Assembly (NCBI GenBank): GCA_033064195.1
Contig: JARBJD010000015.1
Coordinates: 468,391-532,390, forward strand
Source: Blattamonas nauphoetae
Lineage: Eukaryota > Preaxostyla > Oxymonadida
Direction of reading: 5' to 3'
Length of the DNA stretch: 64,000 nucleotides
Shown here: positions 10,801-19,621 of the stretch, piece by piece
Numbering within the stretch: position 1 is the stretch's first letter
Layout of the letters: every line of letters begins with the position of its first letter
Position numbers and translations under genes: made by a program
Notes under the pieces: generated by a model
Seen by the model: the letters and a program-made list of their open reading frames with translations, nothing else
Told to the model about the DNA's origin: nothing
Databases searched by the model: none

Positions 10801-13313
10801 CTGAACGACGACGCGATGGGAATGTCAAGAGAGACAGTCGACAATGAATCGATGAAGAGCGACGAGGCCGACTGCCCAGCACAGTTTTCGAAGAGAAGAC
10901 CAGAAAGGGTCAGAGTGTCGCAGGAGGTGATTGAGAGTGGGGCTTTCTGCGAGGTCGACATGAGGCGAGAGAAAGTGGTGACAGAAACTGAGACTGTCTG
11001 AACATTGCTTGTTGTGATCCCTCCGATCAACGAACCAGCAGTTCCCTCGATCTCAATTCGAGAGAGTGTGAGTGTGCCTCCCTTCGAATCTCGATTGAAG
11101 TTCAGACACGGTTCGGATGAGCCACTCAATCCAACGAACGACGAGTTCTGCTCGCTCAATGTTGTGGAAGATCCTGAACACGACACACAACACCCTCCCG
11201 AGAACACAAGACCCGTGAATGTCATCCCGCTCAGTGTTAGCGTTCCCGCTGTCGTTGAGAAGAGTGGCTCAGAGATTGCAGTTGATCCCTCCCCATCCAG
11301 GCGAATTTCACAATCTGAAAAAGCTGCTGTTCCGGCTCCAGTCTGCGAGAACAGAATGTGACCAGATGTCGGAACGAACGTGAACAAGCGGAGTGTTAGT
11401 GCTCCAATTGTCTTTGTGATGAACGGTGTCTGTCCAGAATAAACCACAACTGGATTGTCAGTCCCAAAAGAGGAGAACGTCGTGTTTTTCTTGACCAGGT
11501 CGATTGTGGTTGACTCTTCATATCGCCCTGCTTCGACGAGAATGACGCCGTCTGTCATTGGAATCATGGATTCCCCGACGAATTTGAGGGTTTTGCATTT
11601 GAAATCGTACGAGGCACCGCACCCATCCTCGTCGCGGCCTGTTTCGATGTTCACGATGACCTGAGGATCAGGAAGGAGAACACTCATGTTTGTTGGGTCT
11701 GGTGGCGACAAAAATTGAAAAGAGGTGAAAAAGGTTCCGTTTGGATGGTGGTAGAGGATTCTGTGACCAACTGACGTACTGAAACAGTTGATGAACGAGG
11801 CAGGGTCTGTAAGGCATGTCTCCCAATATGTATTGTGTGAAAAGCGAATATCAACACCTGCAAACTTTCCGTCGACCTGTTCTGTGACTTTGTTGCCGAA
11901 AAACATGCAGCTGAAGAACGAGATCTTCGTGGAGTCCAGAACGTAAGAAAAAATACAATTGCCGCGTGGGGTTGAACTCTCTGATACCAAAATATTGGAA
12001 TACACGATACTGCCCTGCATTTGGGAGTTGTCCAGTGAGCCTCCGGTATTCTCCGATGAACATCTCTCAAATCTGACGTTCTTGACAATTGACCCTGACG
12101 GGATCCATTCAAAGAGTACTCCACCACCATAGCATGAGGATCCCGAACTATATAAAACGCACTTTCCTTCAGTGATGTTTCCTTGCTCAAGGTGCATTGA
12201 AGTGGCTTTCTTACAACTAATCGCTCCTCCATAGAAGGCAGTGTTGCGCAAAAACGATGTCCCCACAAATGTCAATCCTCCAGTTGACTGTCCCTCAAAA
12301 TTAATTGCACCACCTCGTCCGGGAGTGGTTGCTTGTTTGGTGATGTCGTTGTCGACGAAAGTGCAGGAATGGACAGCCAAGCTGGCACCACCCGCGCATC
12401 GGATAGCACCGCCGTGTGTTTGTGTTGATGAGCAGTTCGTGAATGAACATGACGAGAAGTTGTGGTTCGTTGTGATGTCCAGTGCCTGTTTCTGTCCATA
12501 TGACCTGTCTGGGACTAATGTGTATGTGGTCTGGCTCAGAGTGAAAGTGGTGTTGCTGGCGAAGAGTGCTGTCCGAGTGTTCACGTTTCGGACGACGCCG
12601 CCGTCGAGCACGTTCTCGCAGCGGTCGAACTGCGAGTCGTGCAGACTCACGTTGAACGACGGCACATGCGGGTCGGCTCCGAAATAGGTTGGGCAGTGGC
12701 TGATGTTCGAAAAGCGGGTCGAGGCCACGTCCAACTGTTGGAGTTTGGGACACGTCAGGAAGGAGCCTCCAGACTCAACGACAACGTCCAAAAACGAACA
12801 CTGCCGGAAGAGAACTGTGCTTGACGAGGAATCAGCTGTGCAGAGCGAGGGAGAGGTCGACTGGGGGAAGGAAAAGCGGGTGGAGTCGACGATGAGCGAC
12901 GATGCGCTGATCTCGATTGGCGACAGGTATTTCAGAACAAGCACGTGGGAGTCTGAAAGATGACAGACTGACGCATCTGTGACTACGACAGCTCGTGTCG
13001 AGATAGTTTCCAAAGACAGGGATTTCAGTGTGATCGTTGAATTTGATGCTGAGATGAGTGATTCTCTCGCTTGCTGTCCCTCAAAAATTTTGGTAAGGAT
13101 GAGCTCCTCTCCATCAATACCGACTGTTTGGTCTTTGAACCTGACAGTGTTGGAGACAAAGTCAGTTTTGGGGAGGCGAATGGTTTGCGTGGTTTGTTCG
13201 GAGTTCGCGGCAGTATGGAGATCTTGTTGGGCGAGAAACAAACCAAAGTCAGTGAGTTCGAATGACGGAGCTCCCACGACACTTGCATGAAACCAGAGGA
13301 ACAGTGAGATCAT
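4899..13313 (-). CDS. giant single-pass receptor-like protein: beta-helix ectodomain plus degenerate kinase C-lobe
   Basis: 2804 codons without an intron. A signal peptide (MISLFLWFHASVVGAPS) is followed by a 2400-residue ectodomain of beta-helix repeats (GGAIRCAGG, NGGALFVSSS) and recurring Cys-containing segments such as DEDGCGASYDFKCKTL, DGQFCWSTNVGCQSL and DGEGCGRTQLRCSSL, which seem to open successive helix domains. Around residue 2465-2490 lies a transmembrane helix (WMIPLIAGCVVALLVIIIVV) followed by RRR, so the C-terminus is cytosolic. The last 200 residues look like kinase subdomains VI-XI: an HRQDP segment, RWRAPE (APE motif), FSLGLVLFEIETGQVPF and a late KDRPG. No glycine loop, VAIK lysine, HRD or DFG is visible, so catalysis is unlikely and a scaffold or pseudokinase role is inferred. 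The start is the first ATG before a good signal peptide; the stop is TGA. Confidence 0.9.
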   Translation of the reverse strand: MISLFLWFHASVVGAPSFELTDFGLFLAQQDLHTAANSEQTTQTIRLPKTDFVSNTVRFKDQTVGIDGEELILTKIFEGQQARESLISASNSTITLKSLSLETISTRAVVVTDASVCHLSDSHVLVLKYLSPIEISASSLIVDSTRFSFPQSTSPSLCTADSSSSTVLFRQCSFLDVVVESGGSFLTCPKLQQLDVASTRFSNISHCPTYFGADPHVPSFNVSLHDSQFDRCENVLDGGVVRNVNTRTALFASNTTFTLSQTTYTLVPDRSYGQKQALDITTNHNFSSCSFTNCSSTQTHGGAIRCAGGASLAVHSCTFVDNDITKQATTPGRGGAINFEGQSTGGLTFVGTSFLRNTAFYGGAISCKKATSMHLEQGNITEGKCVLYSSGSSCYGGGVLFEWIPSGSIVKNVRFERCSSENTGGSLDNSQMQGSIVYSNILVSESSTPRGNCIFSYVLDSTKISFFSCMFFGNKVTEQVDGKFAGVDIRFSHNTYWETCLTDPASFINCFSTSVGHRILYHHPNGTFFTSFQFLSPPDPTNMSVLLPDPQVIVNIETGRDEDGCGASYDFKCKTLKFVGESMIPMTDGVILVEAGRYEESTTIDLVKKNTTFSSFGTDNPVVVYSGQTPFITKTIGALTLRLFTFVPTSGHILFSQTGAGTAAFSDCEIRLDGEGSTAISEPLFSTTAGTLTLSGMTFTGLVFSGGCCVSCSGSSTTLSEQNSSFVGLSGSSEPCLNFNRDSKGGTLTLSRIEIEGTAGSLIGGITTSNVQTVSVSVTTFSRLMSTSQKAPLSITSCDTLTLSGLLFENCAGQSASSLFIDSLSTVSLDIPIASSFSVCSSPRSSVNGDTTTVFLPHPASITIDPEDGTDGQFCWSTNVGCQSLSGIVDRLMPTSEYTLDVAEGTTSESTLSITSKKDIAVTGLGSARSLMVMQSTAQSFADLNDGSLSLTSLGFTESTSQTGVSRTNSLFDVKGGSLRLENVEFVPLSFSGASSLVKMSGASSLSLKNVSFVSMKNEASGSVLYSTSIGQIELDTVSFTSCNCGVNGKGRSVFIARPSFSSGDVVMKSVSIITAGTTGSHEVYLEGEDVGAVVTTDWTSLIGENDTMTKTQLEQVFGSDSTNSTNIGPLGYHLYAHTNGAVFVSEGFWDHGKCGQERLPCSTLDFAWSLLTSTKTTLSLISDITLSSLLESPSTGASISSSLSSPKSLLFESDGQLIVDAGSLALSSMGLTLPSSLTQPLFVVRGNTLTLSSTVTITNPSSTTHSASLFSVEGGTLTLSGTVFDFTVPFSSTSALLTQTSGTLKLDTVTIENVGCTVGDGSVVHSSLSSSEDKLEIVGCSFSSCSSSGNGGALFVSSSLDHNPANLIIQSTFGTDISCGEGKKGEWIFLRSHSLESYLIDSTWTGSISSLVAPADDALLWGEDGSEKEDLEYVSLSLLYYLKAYNQPTIAVGDGGRDGEGCGRTQLRCSSLSTAVSHLSGSTQLEMEIVPSLSLVKKETFSLSFTMKPSKETATITVGQIGAFEVSANTLTLSTLTFDGKGNDRSDSLLSIVDTGSIAIAGCTFANLKTSGKGSVYSSTLNTDNTLSISESSFSSCSSAGNGGTLFVEVNGGSFVIPTTLTFTGCSSEGKGHNLFIVHSNLLSLLSGGSLDGIKPALPSTGLVSKDEKEKWFGSTSSAGESSSLLFFWHPHTESSGAVHAHENGESHSLCGLPQLPCSLIQPSLSKTTTDNETVIDSDFVLNESITIANTPSTLTSVSKSVIVSVGVDGKFALSSGSLTLSALSFVQSSSVELLEHALISVGCASSSLIVDGCSFSSFRLSLNALIEHSHSSLTLKSSVFTNIVRMEGDGGVVESVMDEGMELDVDSVELASVWTLSGDGDGFFISFNSMSDPTQIPSFKLNNLKYSESAGSERNTDRKACFVWMEGKRLSEWVKVSDARFAGSYSPIGMESEWLWSVDWEEKLNASLLFYLVAHAGAIGVSSSGYSIVQCGYSGVWCLGLEYGMAVANSKGEKQLNIHDTVDITHLIDLNAEYRVHGKVGSSVLSVVGSGGLVVDSGEHVEIDGVSVVVGVDCSSEVLSCVSSILVLHSIVFSCGGDSSSLINTTLICVDGDGSVGRFSSLSLLNGVSSDGKLLLVKKGTVQMTDVWVSSSISESGGLVSVCGGSFSLVNLALPPLSFSSTPFVLSSFDACSFTNLTAKQVQTQTLLTAEHGEDLTLTSCTFDGISTTQNDDQDDGNELLCSWTTGLININDTPTTIYSSFFSHLSKGAIAVNGSLLSLFNTVFIANSANDQMFPSISRNIRCLSGAVEIENEQRDNEESESLWISTDDCVVKKGSELVASGLFVPKLDVGKTKSVSNKNKSVSIDLVGSMLIPCNLFLLISEVGSSSSSDGLRIELTPSKFGWKNESSISVLLSSSELDKLNRTFGWNGTLVFGDGWTTDWFVVKVSESDERKALMKQAMKWMIPLIAGCVVALLVIIIVVVLLRRRSSKAKEKDSLLKQQQAEMNDLPPEKLEDFDKLLIPPSSIVAAEGSVGHLAQADASDRDLKEIQPSFPLGTDNIFPASGEPSADVLNKESKPVGVKRGDTLYNRLHSAQKKPIDKMGVAQQIMRKLVGLHRQDPTLSVLTMFSSHSVVFGEDGEVEIALDVGETMGQTRSQTQRTQTCQGGQRTENLIQTEGERKNEQFELLRWRAPETVVSEGEEGQKVDSGSAAVFSLGLVLFEIETGQVPFGEMDALNASRQLKTGIPPKLSLVGDSGLRDVIVSCLQVRGKDRPGLGEMEEKLQSVEFSCGSAVFFDAAQ

Positions 13314-13944
13314 TGCTGGGAAGATCTAGCCATTATTAGATTCGTTCAAGACAGTCTTTCTTTATTTTGCCTGATGGAAATGTCGTATCTGATGAGGGGA
13401 GGTAATAAGAGAAAGAATATTGGAAATTCACTCCATTTTGGTCACGTCAGGTCAACTACGGACAAAAACTGAAAAAATGTTTCAATGTGAGATGAGCTGA
13501 ATCGGAACAGATTTTAAGTGTGCCGACCAGCTGACTCCCAGAGATCCTCACAGCCCCCCTCAACAAGAATGCAACAAGTCAGCTTCAAAGACGGTCGGGA
13601 CGAGAGGAGGATTCCGGCGCCAGTTTGGAAGGAAATTTTGGGATGATGGCGTCAGTGTCATGTGCTGTGGGGAGGTCCAGAGCGAGCTGAATCAGAGACA
13701 AGGTGATGGACCGTTGCTGAGATACACACAGACCATTCGTCGAAGAATGGAATGTGTTGGGTGACCCCCTTCTGTTTGATTCATCAAAAGTAAAACGGGG
13801 CACGGTGCTTGCTGGGATGGGAGAAAGAGAGAAAAATAGGATGAAGAGATGAGACAAGAAAGGATGAGGAGTGAAAGACGAACGAATTACTGCAATCGCT
13901 GATGGCACGAATGCAAGAAGCACAAAAAAGATGAAATAAACCTC
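13314..13944. other. upstream region of the giant receptor plus array-derived DNA
   Basis: About 13314-13580 is the promoter-side flank of the receptor; no motif is recognised. About 13790-13940 matches 19487-19620 and part of 21650-21830 (landmarks gctgggatgggagaaagaga and gatgagacaa), so it belongs to the duplicated modules of the array. A 195-codon minus-strand frame covers 13585-14172, but its 3' half is not kept in the other modules and I do not call it a gene. Confidence 0.5.
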
Positions 13945-14315
13945 AAATAGATCGTGGATGGCTTTGGAACGGCGGGAATGTGGGTAACAACCCATTTCGA
14001 CGAGAAAAACGAGATGTGCTTCTGAGATGTCCAAAAGTCGAGATTGCAAAAGATTATCAGGTCGCAATGCATTGTTCATGGACGCCAGGAATTGTTTGGA
14101 GCGAGGACGGTTGACGATGTGACAGTCAAAGACAGTCGCGGTGAGAACGACGAACCCAAAAGAGCAGACCATTTCTGGACGATTGGAGGCGATCCCAGAA
14201 CCTGTTCATCCGCACCAGCAATCAGAGCATTCCCAACATCCGAGGAGAGTCCACAGAAATGAGTTGGAGTCATTGGAGATCGGCGGCTTCGACGGTTCAT
14301 TTGAGATGGAATCGT
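13945..14315. repeat. conserved downstream block, copy A
   Basis: About 370 bp lying directly 3' of array gene A and found after all eight array genes, though not after the PABP-fused copy. Landmarks on the plus strand are catttcgacgagaa, gaattgtttggag, ggacggttgacgatgtgaca and tttctggacgattggaggc. By eye the copies are about 90 percent identical, which is more than the coding regions they follow. Frames are open on both strands: minus from about 14300 (FCGLSSDVGNALIAGAD) and plus from about 14044 (RTVDDVTVKDSR). Either could be coding, or the block could be a 3' UTR or recombination substrate; the sequence alone does not settle it. Confidence 0.7.
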
Positions 14316-15386
14316 TTACGGCCTTTTCACATTCGATCCCAGTTTCTGTGAGATCAATTTGCAATAAGAATCAACACGGTCGAGAAATGATCGGTTATTA
14401 TCGTTCATCATCTGTTCGAGATTGTCTTCGAAGCCTTCCGAAAACAGACCTTGTATCATCCGTTTCCCAGATTGGGTCACTTCTGCACCTTCTTTCTTCC
14501 AGTCAGACAGAGATTGGTCGATGGTGATGAGAATACTCCAGAGATCACCATCATCTTCGACGAACGAGAGACAACTTGAGAATGCCATCACAATCGGAGA
14601 TGTGAGAACAAATTCCAATGTTGGACGATGAAATGGGCCTATGTCAATGAATCTGACCAACAGAGACATGAATGAGTCAAGCAAGTCTCCCTTGAGGACG
14701 TAACGATTTGAGATCAGCAATGACACACATTGTGAGGATGGGAGCACGACCTTCTGAAAGATCATATTAAGATGGTTGAATGTGTCGACTGCGGCAGTGA
14801 TGCCGAGTTTCCTGACGAAAGGTGGAAGTGCGAGTTGGAGGCAATAGCGGATGATCCAGATGAGATCGTCGAATATCTCTTCATTTCCGGAAATTGGCAG
14901 TGTGTGAGGTTGAACAGTCGCCAAGACGTTGCTGATGAGATCAGACTCCACGAGGCGACATCGAATTGTGAGCGATGATCCCGTGGTTGTTTCTTGAAGG
15001 AACGACAACGTTGCTGCAACCATAATCGAGTGTGGAGATGAGAGCAGTGTCAAAATGCTCTCAACAAAACTAGAACGCGATCCGGCTGAAGAGGGAACGA
15101 GGTCGGCGACGAGTCTGTTCGCAAATTGTTCATCCCTCCATTTTGGTTCGAGGCTCTTCAAAAATTGGGCAGCTTTGTCTTCAAGGGCATTGTTCAACGG
15201 GTATTCGGCTTTCACCAGGGCAACAAGAGAAGAGTAAATGACTGATTTGTCCTCAAACGACAATTTTGATTTCAAATCGAAATTCAGGAAAGGCTCTTGC
15301 GATAGATCGAAAAATGAAGGTGAGTCCTGGGAACAATTCGAAAAAGCATCAGTGGAAGTGTTCAACGAATCAGTTTCTTCTTCCAT
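14316..15386 (-). CDS. array family protein, copy A (helical, HEAT/ARM-like, unknown function)
   Basis: About 356 aa from the ATG at 15386, the MEEET start shared with copies C, D and E. An upstream in-frame TTG would add 33 residues but is less likely. No known family is recognised. Helical hairpins resemble HEAT/ARM repeats: SLVALVKAEYPLNNALED, ILTLLSSPHSIMVAATLSFL and PTLEFVLTSPIVMAFSSCLS are the most conserved blocks. The C-terminal signature is LFSEGFEDNLEQMM followed by KLGSNVKRP. There is no signal peptide or transmembrane helix, so it is probably cytosolic. The stop is TAA where copies B and D have TGA at the aligned position. Confidence 0.8.
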   Translation of the reverse strand: MEEETDSLNTSTDAFSNCSQDSPSFFDLSQEPFLNFDLKSKLSFEDKSVIYSSLVALVKAEYPLNNALEDKAAQFLKSLEPKWRDEQFANRLVADLVPSSAGSRSSFVESILTLLSSPHSIMVAATLSFLQETTTGSSLTIRCRLVESDLISNVLATVQPHTLPISGNEEIFDDLIWIIRYCLQLALPPFVRKLGITAAVDTFNHLNMIFQKVVLPSSQCVSLLISNRYVLKGDLLDSFMSLLVRFIDIGPFHRPTLEFVLTSPIVMAFSSCLSFVEDDGDLWSILITIDQSLSDWKKEGAEVTQSGKRMIQGLFSEGFEDNLEQMMNDNNRSFLDRVDSYCKLISQKLGSNVKRP

Positions 15387-15587
15387 AGAAAATTGATTAA
15401 TGATCAACCCATTGTTTAAATTGGGGAATGCTGAGTCTCTATCGTGGTAATTGATGGACGACAATTCGTGACAACTCTCGTTCAAGATGGAGAGGAATCA
15501 ACAGGCAGAAGGAGAGCAAGTGCTGAGTCAAATAATGCTTGCCTGGAAGTGATGGATGTGCAAGAAAAGAGCAAAGACGAAATTCAC

Positions 15588-17375
15588 AACTTGAAGTGGG
15601 ACTAAAGAGTATCATTTAGAAGTCTTCGTTAACGTCTGCGCTTTGTTCTGTGTCTCCAGAAGCTCAACAAGAAAATCAATCTGCGCTTTCACCGATTCCA
15701 TCTCCTCCCGAACATTCAGCTCCTCCTGCCGGTCCTCTCGCAGCTTCTTCACTTCGTCCTCCAGTGTCGCCACGTGCGTCAGCAGATAATCAACAACTCG
15801 CGTGTTTGGGATGTGCTCAGCCAGAAGATCGGGGAAGGACAATGGAGAGATGGTGGAGAGGGAGAGGGAGAGAGCTGGAGGAGATGGAGAGTGAGGAAGA
15901 GAGGAAGGCAGACTGGGTGGCGTGTTGGGTGGGGGCGGAGGGAGCACAGAGTGGCGCGGGTCGGGTGGAATGGCTTGAGTCTGTACAGAAGGAAGACACA
16001 TCATGAAGAAACAAACACAAAAACAGGAAACACAATCAGACAACGATCACAACCCAACAAGAAACAGAACCACACATCCACGAGTGCCACAGGCGGAATC
16101 GCACCCATTCGGATGGTGCACAGCCTCTCCTTCCGAAATCGGTCCAGCATCGCTGCGTCTTTCTTCCGAGCAGTGTCGTCTGCATCGCCTGTGTGCTCGA
16201 ACACTCGTCGAACCTTGTTCCGCACTCCCTCGTTCCTTCCCTTCCCCCTTTCCACGCTGTGCAGGCTGTTCGGAAGATCGCACTGCAACAGTGGTGTCTG
16301 CTCTCCCTCTTCCCCCACCACATCCTCCTCTCGACTCTGCAGACACACAGCCACTACGTCCTTCTTCGTCTCTTGGAACACGGCCTCACACACACACTCT
16401 GGCCAGCACTTCCGAACCCGCGTCTTGTCTGGCGTGCGGTCGGAAGGCAGGATGGAGAGAGTCGGTTCCACAACTTCCTCTTTCTTCTCGCCCTTTCTCT
16501 CCGCTTACCTCTTCTTCTCTTCCCTCATCTGCGTCACTCCCAACTTGGCACTCCCAACTAGTTCATCCCAACCATCCCAACCTCTCCCTTCACCTCAACC
16601 AGCATCCACCCCATCCCCCCCGTCAAACGCGTAACAAAACCACACCTCTCCCGCCTCGAACCCCAACTCCATCATCAACGTCCCTCCACTCCCTTCTCAT
16701 CCATACAGCGCCTCAGTCACTACAATGGAGCGGCAGAATAGGCACTTCGACACTCCGCTCAAACAAACTTCCTGTTGCGCAATCACAACTTCAGTCCACG
16801 CCAAAAGAGGGTTGTTCGGCTGCATCATCGACACGTTCGCAAGTGTCGTCATTTCTGGTTGAACTCTTCAAACAAAATCGGAGTCAACACAATCGACAAG
16901 TTCTTCATGCTCATCTTCGTCTCCTCGTCGTACAGACTCACCTTTCCCAGCAACCACCACATCGAGTGCATGATGTCCCGCTTTTGGGCGGCAAGCGTGG
17001 AGACCAGCAGCCGCATCGCGTGCGGAGGGCACAGCGTCGACAGAGCGGCGGTGAACAAAGGCGACTGCGAAACGGGAACGAAGGGCTGCAGGAACTCCCG
17101 CAGAATCCTCTTCAAGAAGCCCAAAGAACATGCCGCTCCTGTTTGCACAACTCCAAACCTCGTTTCTTCTGGTATCTCTCGAGCAGCTCGTCCAACGTCG
17201 CTTTCGGTCGCCAGATCCGCAAAATACCCTCTTGCAACAATTTCTCTTGTCCGTCCAGTTTTTTGATCAGTTGTCACACTGTGTCGTTCACAGTCGTCGG
17301 AATATTCGTTTTTGGGTCTGCCATCTCCTCCAACACCCAAATGTCGGAGAGGACGCTGTGGTCATACGCCATCAT
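15588..17375 (-). pseudogene. broken RhoGAP-domain gene with C-terminal coiled coil
   Basis: The minus strand from ATG 17375 reads a RhoGAP-like domain in pieces. The first frame (DIWVLEEMADPKTNIPTT, then LLQEGILRI, close to the family's EGIFRI motif) has an in-frame TGA near 17272. A change of frame near 17135 leads to FLKRILREFLQPFVP (family: lLK.fLReLPePL) and NLSIVLTPILFE (family: NLaivFgPtLl). Another change near 16855 leads to LLAWTEVVIAQQE. Further down, 16001-16471 stays open with VRRVFEHTGD, and after a probable intron ending ctgtacag (minus strand, near 15987) comes a Pro-rich stretch and the coiled coil TLEDEVKKLREDRQEEL ending LTKTSK. A live gene would activate Rho/Rac GTP hydrolysis; this copy has at least one stop and two frameshifts and should be inactive. 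Confidence 0.7.
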
Positions 17376-17427
17376 TTCCAAAATCACAATAAAGCAGAGT
17401 ACACCACAGAAAAAAAAGAGGTGACAG

Positions 17428-17778
17428 CAGAAGGGTGGAAATGTGGGGCACATCCCATCTCGACGAGAAAAACGAGATGTTTTCTGAGATGGTTCAACAG
17501 TCGAGATTGGGAAAGATAATCAGGTCACAATGTGTCGTTCTGGAACGCAATGAATTGTTTGGAGAGAGGACGGTTGACGATGTGACAGTCAAAGACAGCC
17601 GCGTTGAGAACGACCAACCCAAAAGAGCAAACCATTTCTGGACGATTGGAGGCCATCCCAGAATCTGTTCATCTGCACCAGCAATCAGCGAATTCCCAAC
17701 ATCCGAGGAGAGTCCACAGAAACGAGTTGGAGTCATTCGAGAGATGCGGCTTCGACGCTTCATTTGAGATCCAACTGG
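17428..17778. repeat. conserved downstream block, copy B
   Basis: Same block as after copy A. The plus-strand frame is open for over 100 codons (17435-17767) and the minus-strand frame for 89 codons (17494-17763), so this copy does not tell which strand matters. Confidence 0.65.
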
Positions 17779-18852
17779 TCACAGCCTTTTCACATTCGAT
17801 CCCAATAATTTTGAGATGGAGTAACAACATTTATCGACAGAGACGGGAAATGATCCGCTCTTTTCGTGTTTCATCATCTGTTCGATTGTGTCTTCGAAGT
17901 CTTCCGAAAACAGAGCTTGCATCATCTGATTTGCAAGTTGGACCACTTCTCGGCTTTGATACTTCCAGTCTGCAAGCGAACGGTTGATGTCAAAGAGAAT
18001 ACCCGAGAGATCAGAATCCTTCTCGGCGAACGAGAGACAACTCATGAATGTCAGAGCAATCGGAGATGCAAGGACAAATTCCAATGTTGGACGATGAAAT
18101 GGGCATATTCGAATGAGCATACGCAATAGAGTCATGAATGCAAAGAACAAATCTCCCTTGAGATGAGTTCGATTTGAGATCAGAGATGACACAAATTGTG
18201 AGGATGGGATCAGGGCCTTCTGAAAGATCATTTCACGATGGTTGTATTGGTCGGCTGCATCTGTGATGTCTCGTTCGATGAGAGATGATGGGGGTGTGAG
18301 GGTGAGACAATTGTAGACGGTCCAGATGAGAATGTGGAGGACTCTTTCATTTTCTGCGATTGGCAGATGGTGAGGTTGAATAGCTGCCAAGACTTTCGTG
18401 ATCAGGTCTGACTCCACGAGGCGAGATTGAACGAGAGGTGACGAAGATGCGGTTGATTCAATTAGAAACGACAACGCTGCAGCAACCATAGTCGAATGCG
18501 GAGATGACAACAGTGTCAAAATGCTCTCAACAACGCCAGAAGGCGATCCGGCTGAAGAGGGAACGAGGTCGGCGAAGAGTTTGTCCGCTTCTTCCTTGTT
18601 GTTCGATTCCGGTTCGAGGTTCTTCAAAAAGTTTACAGCTCTGTTTTGAAGGATGTTGTCAAAAGGATATTCTGCTTTCACGAGTGATACAAGCGAACAG
18701 TAAATGACTGATTTGTCCTCAAACGACAATTTAGTGTGCTCATCGAAATACAGGAAAGGTTCTTGGAAATAGTTGACAGTTGAATCTGATTTCCGTGAGT
18801 GAGGCACAGAGGTATCTCGATTAGATAATAAGACAGGGATTTCATCATCCAT
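17779..18852 (-). CDS. array family protein, copy B
   Basis: About 357 aa from the ATG at 18852 (MDDEIPVLLS); an upstream TTG is in frame but other copies do not support it. It keeps the family blocks SLVSLVKAEYPFDNILQN, LVPSSAGSPSGVVESILTLL and PTLEFVLASPIALTFMSCLS, and ends KLLGSNVKRL. The leader on the minus strand (cgatgggatgatcctcctct) is nearly identical to that of copy E. Together with the matching far-upstream DNA (18853-19620 versus 25928-27200) this makes B and E products of one segmental duplication. No membrane or targeting signal. Function unknown. Confidence 0.8.
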   Translation of the reverse strand: MDDEIPVLLSNRDTSVPHSRKSDSTVNYFQEPFLYFDEHTKLSFEDKSVIYCSLVSLVKAEYPFDNILQNRAVNFLKNLEPESNNKEEADKLFADLVPSSAGSPSGVVESILTLLSSPHSTMVAAALSFLIESTASSSPLVQSRLVESDLITKVLAAIQPHHLPIAENERVLHILIWTVYNCLTLTPPSSLIERDITDAADQYNHREMIFQKALIPSSQFVSSLISNRTHLKGDLFFAFMTLLRMLIRICPFHRPTLEFVLASPIALTFMSCLSFAEKDSDLSGILFDINRSLADWKYQSREVVQLANQMMQALFSEDFEDTIEQMMKHEKSGSFPVSVDKCCYSISKLLGSNVKRL

Positions 18853-19621
18853 TGAAATCAGAGGAGGATCATCCCATCGTTCCTCATTGAAGGACAATCA
18901 TCAAACTCTTGAACAACCAACGAATTCTCCACATAAAGAAAATGAAGATAAAGAGAAGAATGACATGATTCATCATTAACAACGAATCTGTTCCTGTCTG
19001 GCATGTTGAACTTTCGTCGAGGTTCTTTCATTCTCTGTCCGCATACAAAGAATAGTCACTTTTCAAACCCACTATCAATGCAGGTGAAGCCAATACTTTC
19101 GAATTGCGGATGGTGGAGAGTTGAGTGGGTGATGAATGGACAAAAAGGGGCGATGATTCTCGTTCATGGAGAAGAAACAACAAGAGCAAAATTGTTCCGA
19201 AAATGGCATGTTCACACAATCGGAATGCGAGTTGGGCTGTGTTCATGAACGATACAGACCAGTTGAGTGATAAGGAGTTCGAAATCAGAAAAGCAAGAAA
19301 TTGAGTTAGCAGGACAGAAGAAGGACAGACCAATCCAATCGTGTTCCATCGAAGAATGGCTCAACATCAGAAAATGACAACAGTGCAACTCCGAACTCGT
19401 CTGGTTGTGTCGGAGGCGACGAACGACCATTCGCTGAAATGAACGAATGTGAGGATACGTCGACAAGATCCAATGCACGTTGCTTGCTGGGATGGGAGAA
19501 AGAGAGAAAAAGAGGATGAAGAGATGAGACAATAAAGGAGAGGAGTGAAAGAAGAACGACTCACAGAAAGCGCTGATGGGACAAACACAGGAAGCACAAA
19601 AAAGAGAACACACTTCAAACA
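18853..19621. repeat. segmental duplicate of 25928-27200 (without the MITE)
   Basis: The stretch holds the leader of copy B, then sequence matching the region upstream of copy E. Position 19016-19023 (gtcgaggt) is the unoccupied counterpart of the MITE insertion at 26091-26607. From about 19024 to 19480 both copies keep partly open minus-strand frames ending SDYSLYAD, but the frames shift between copies, so I read this as decayed coding DNA or non-coding module DNA. A pyrimidine-rich tract ending tctcccatcccag (minus, near 19487) looks like an intron 3' end. Confidence 0.6.

Noticed and set aside
16003-17424. 473-codon plus-strand frame rich in Ser, Pro and Arg
   Set aside because: Exactly antisense to the broken RhoGAP gene, which has real domain motifs on the minus strand; the composition is that of an antisense shadow.
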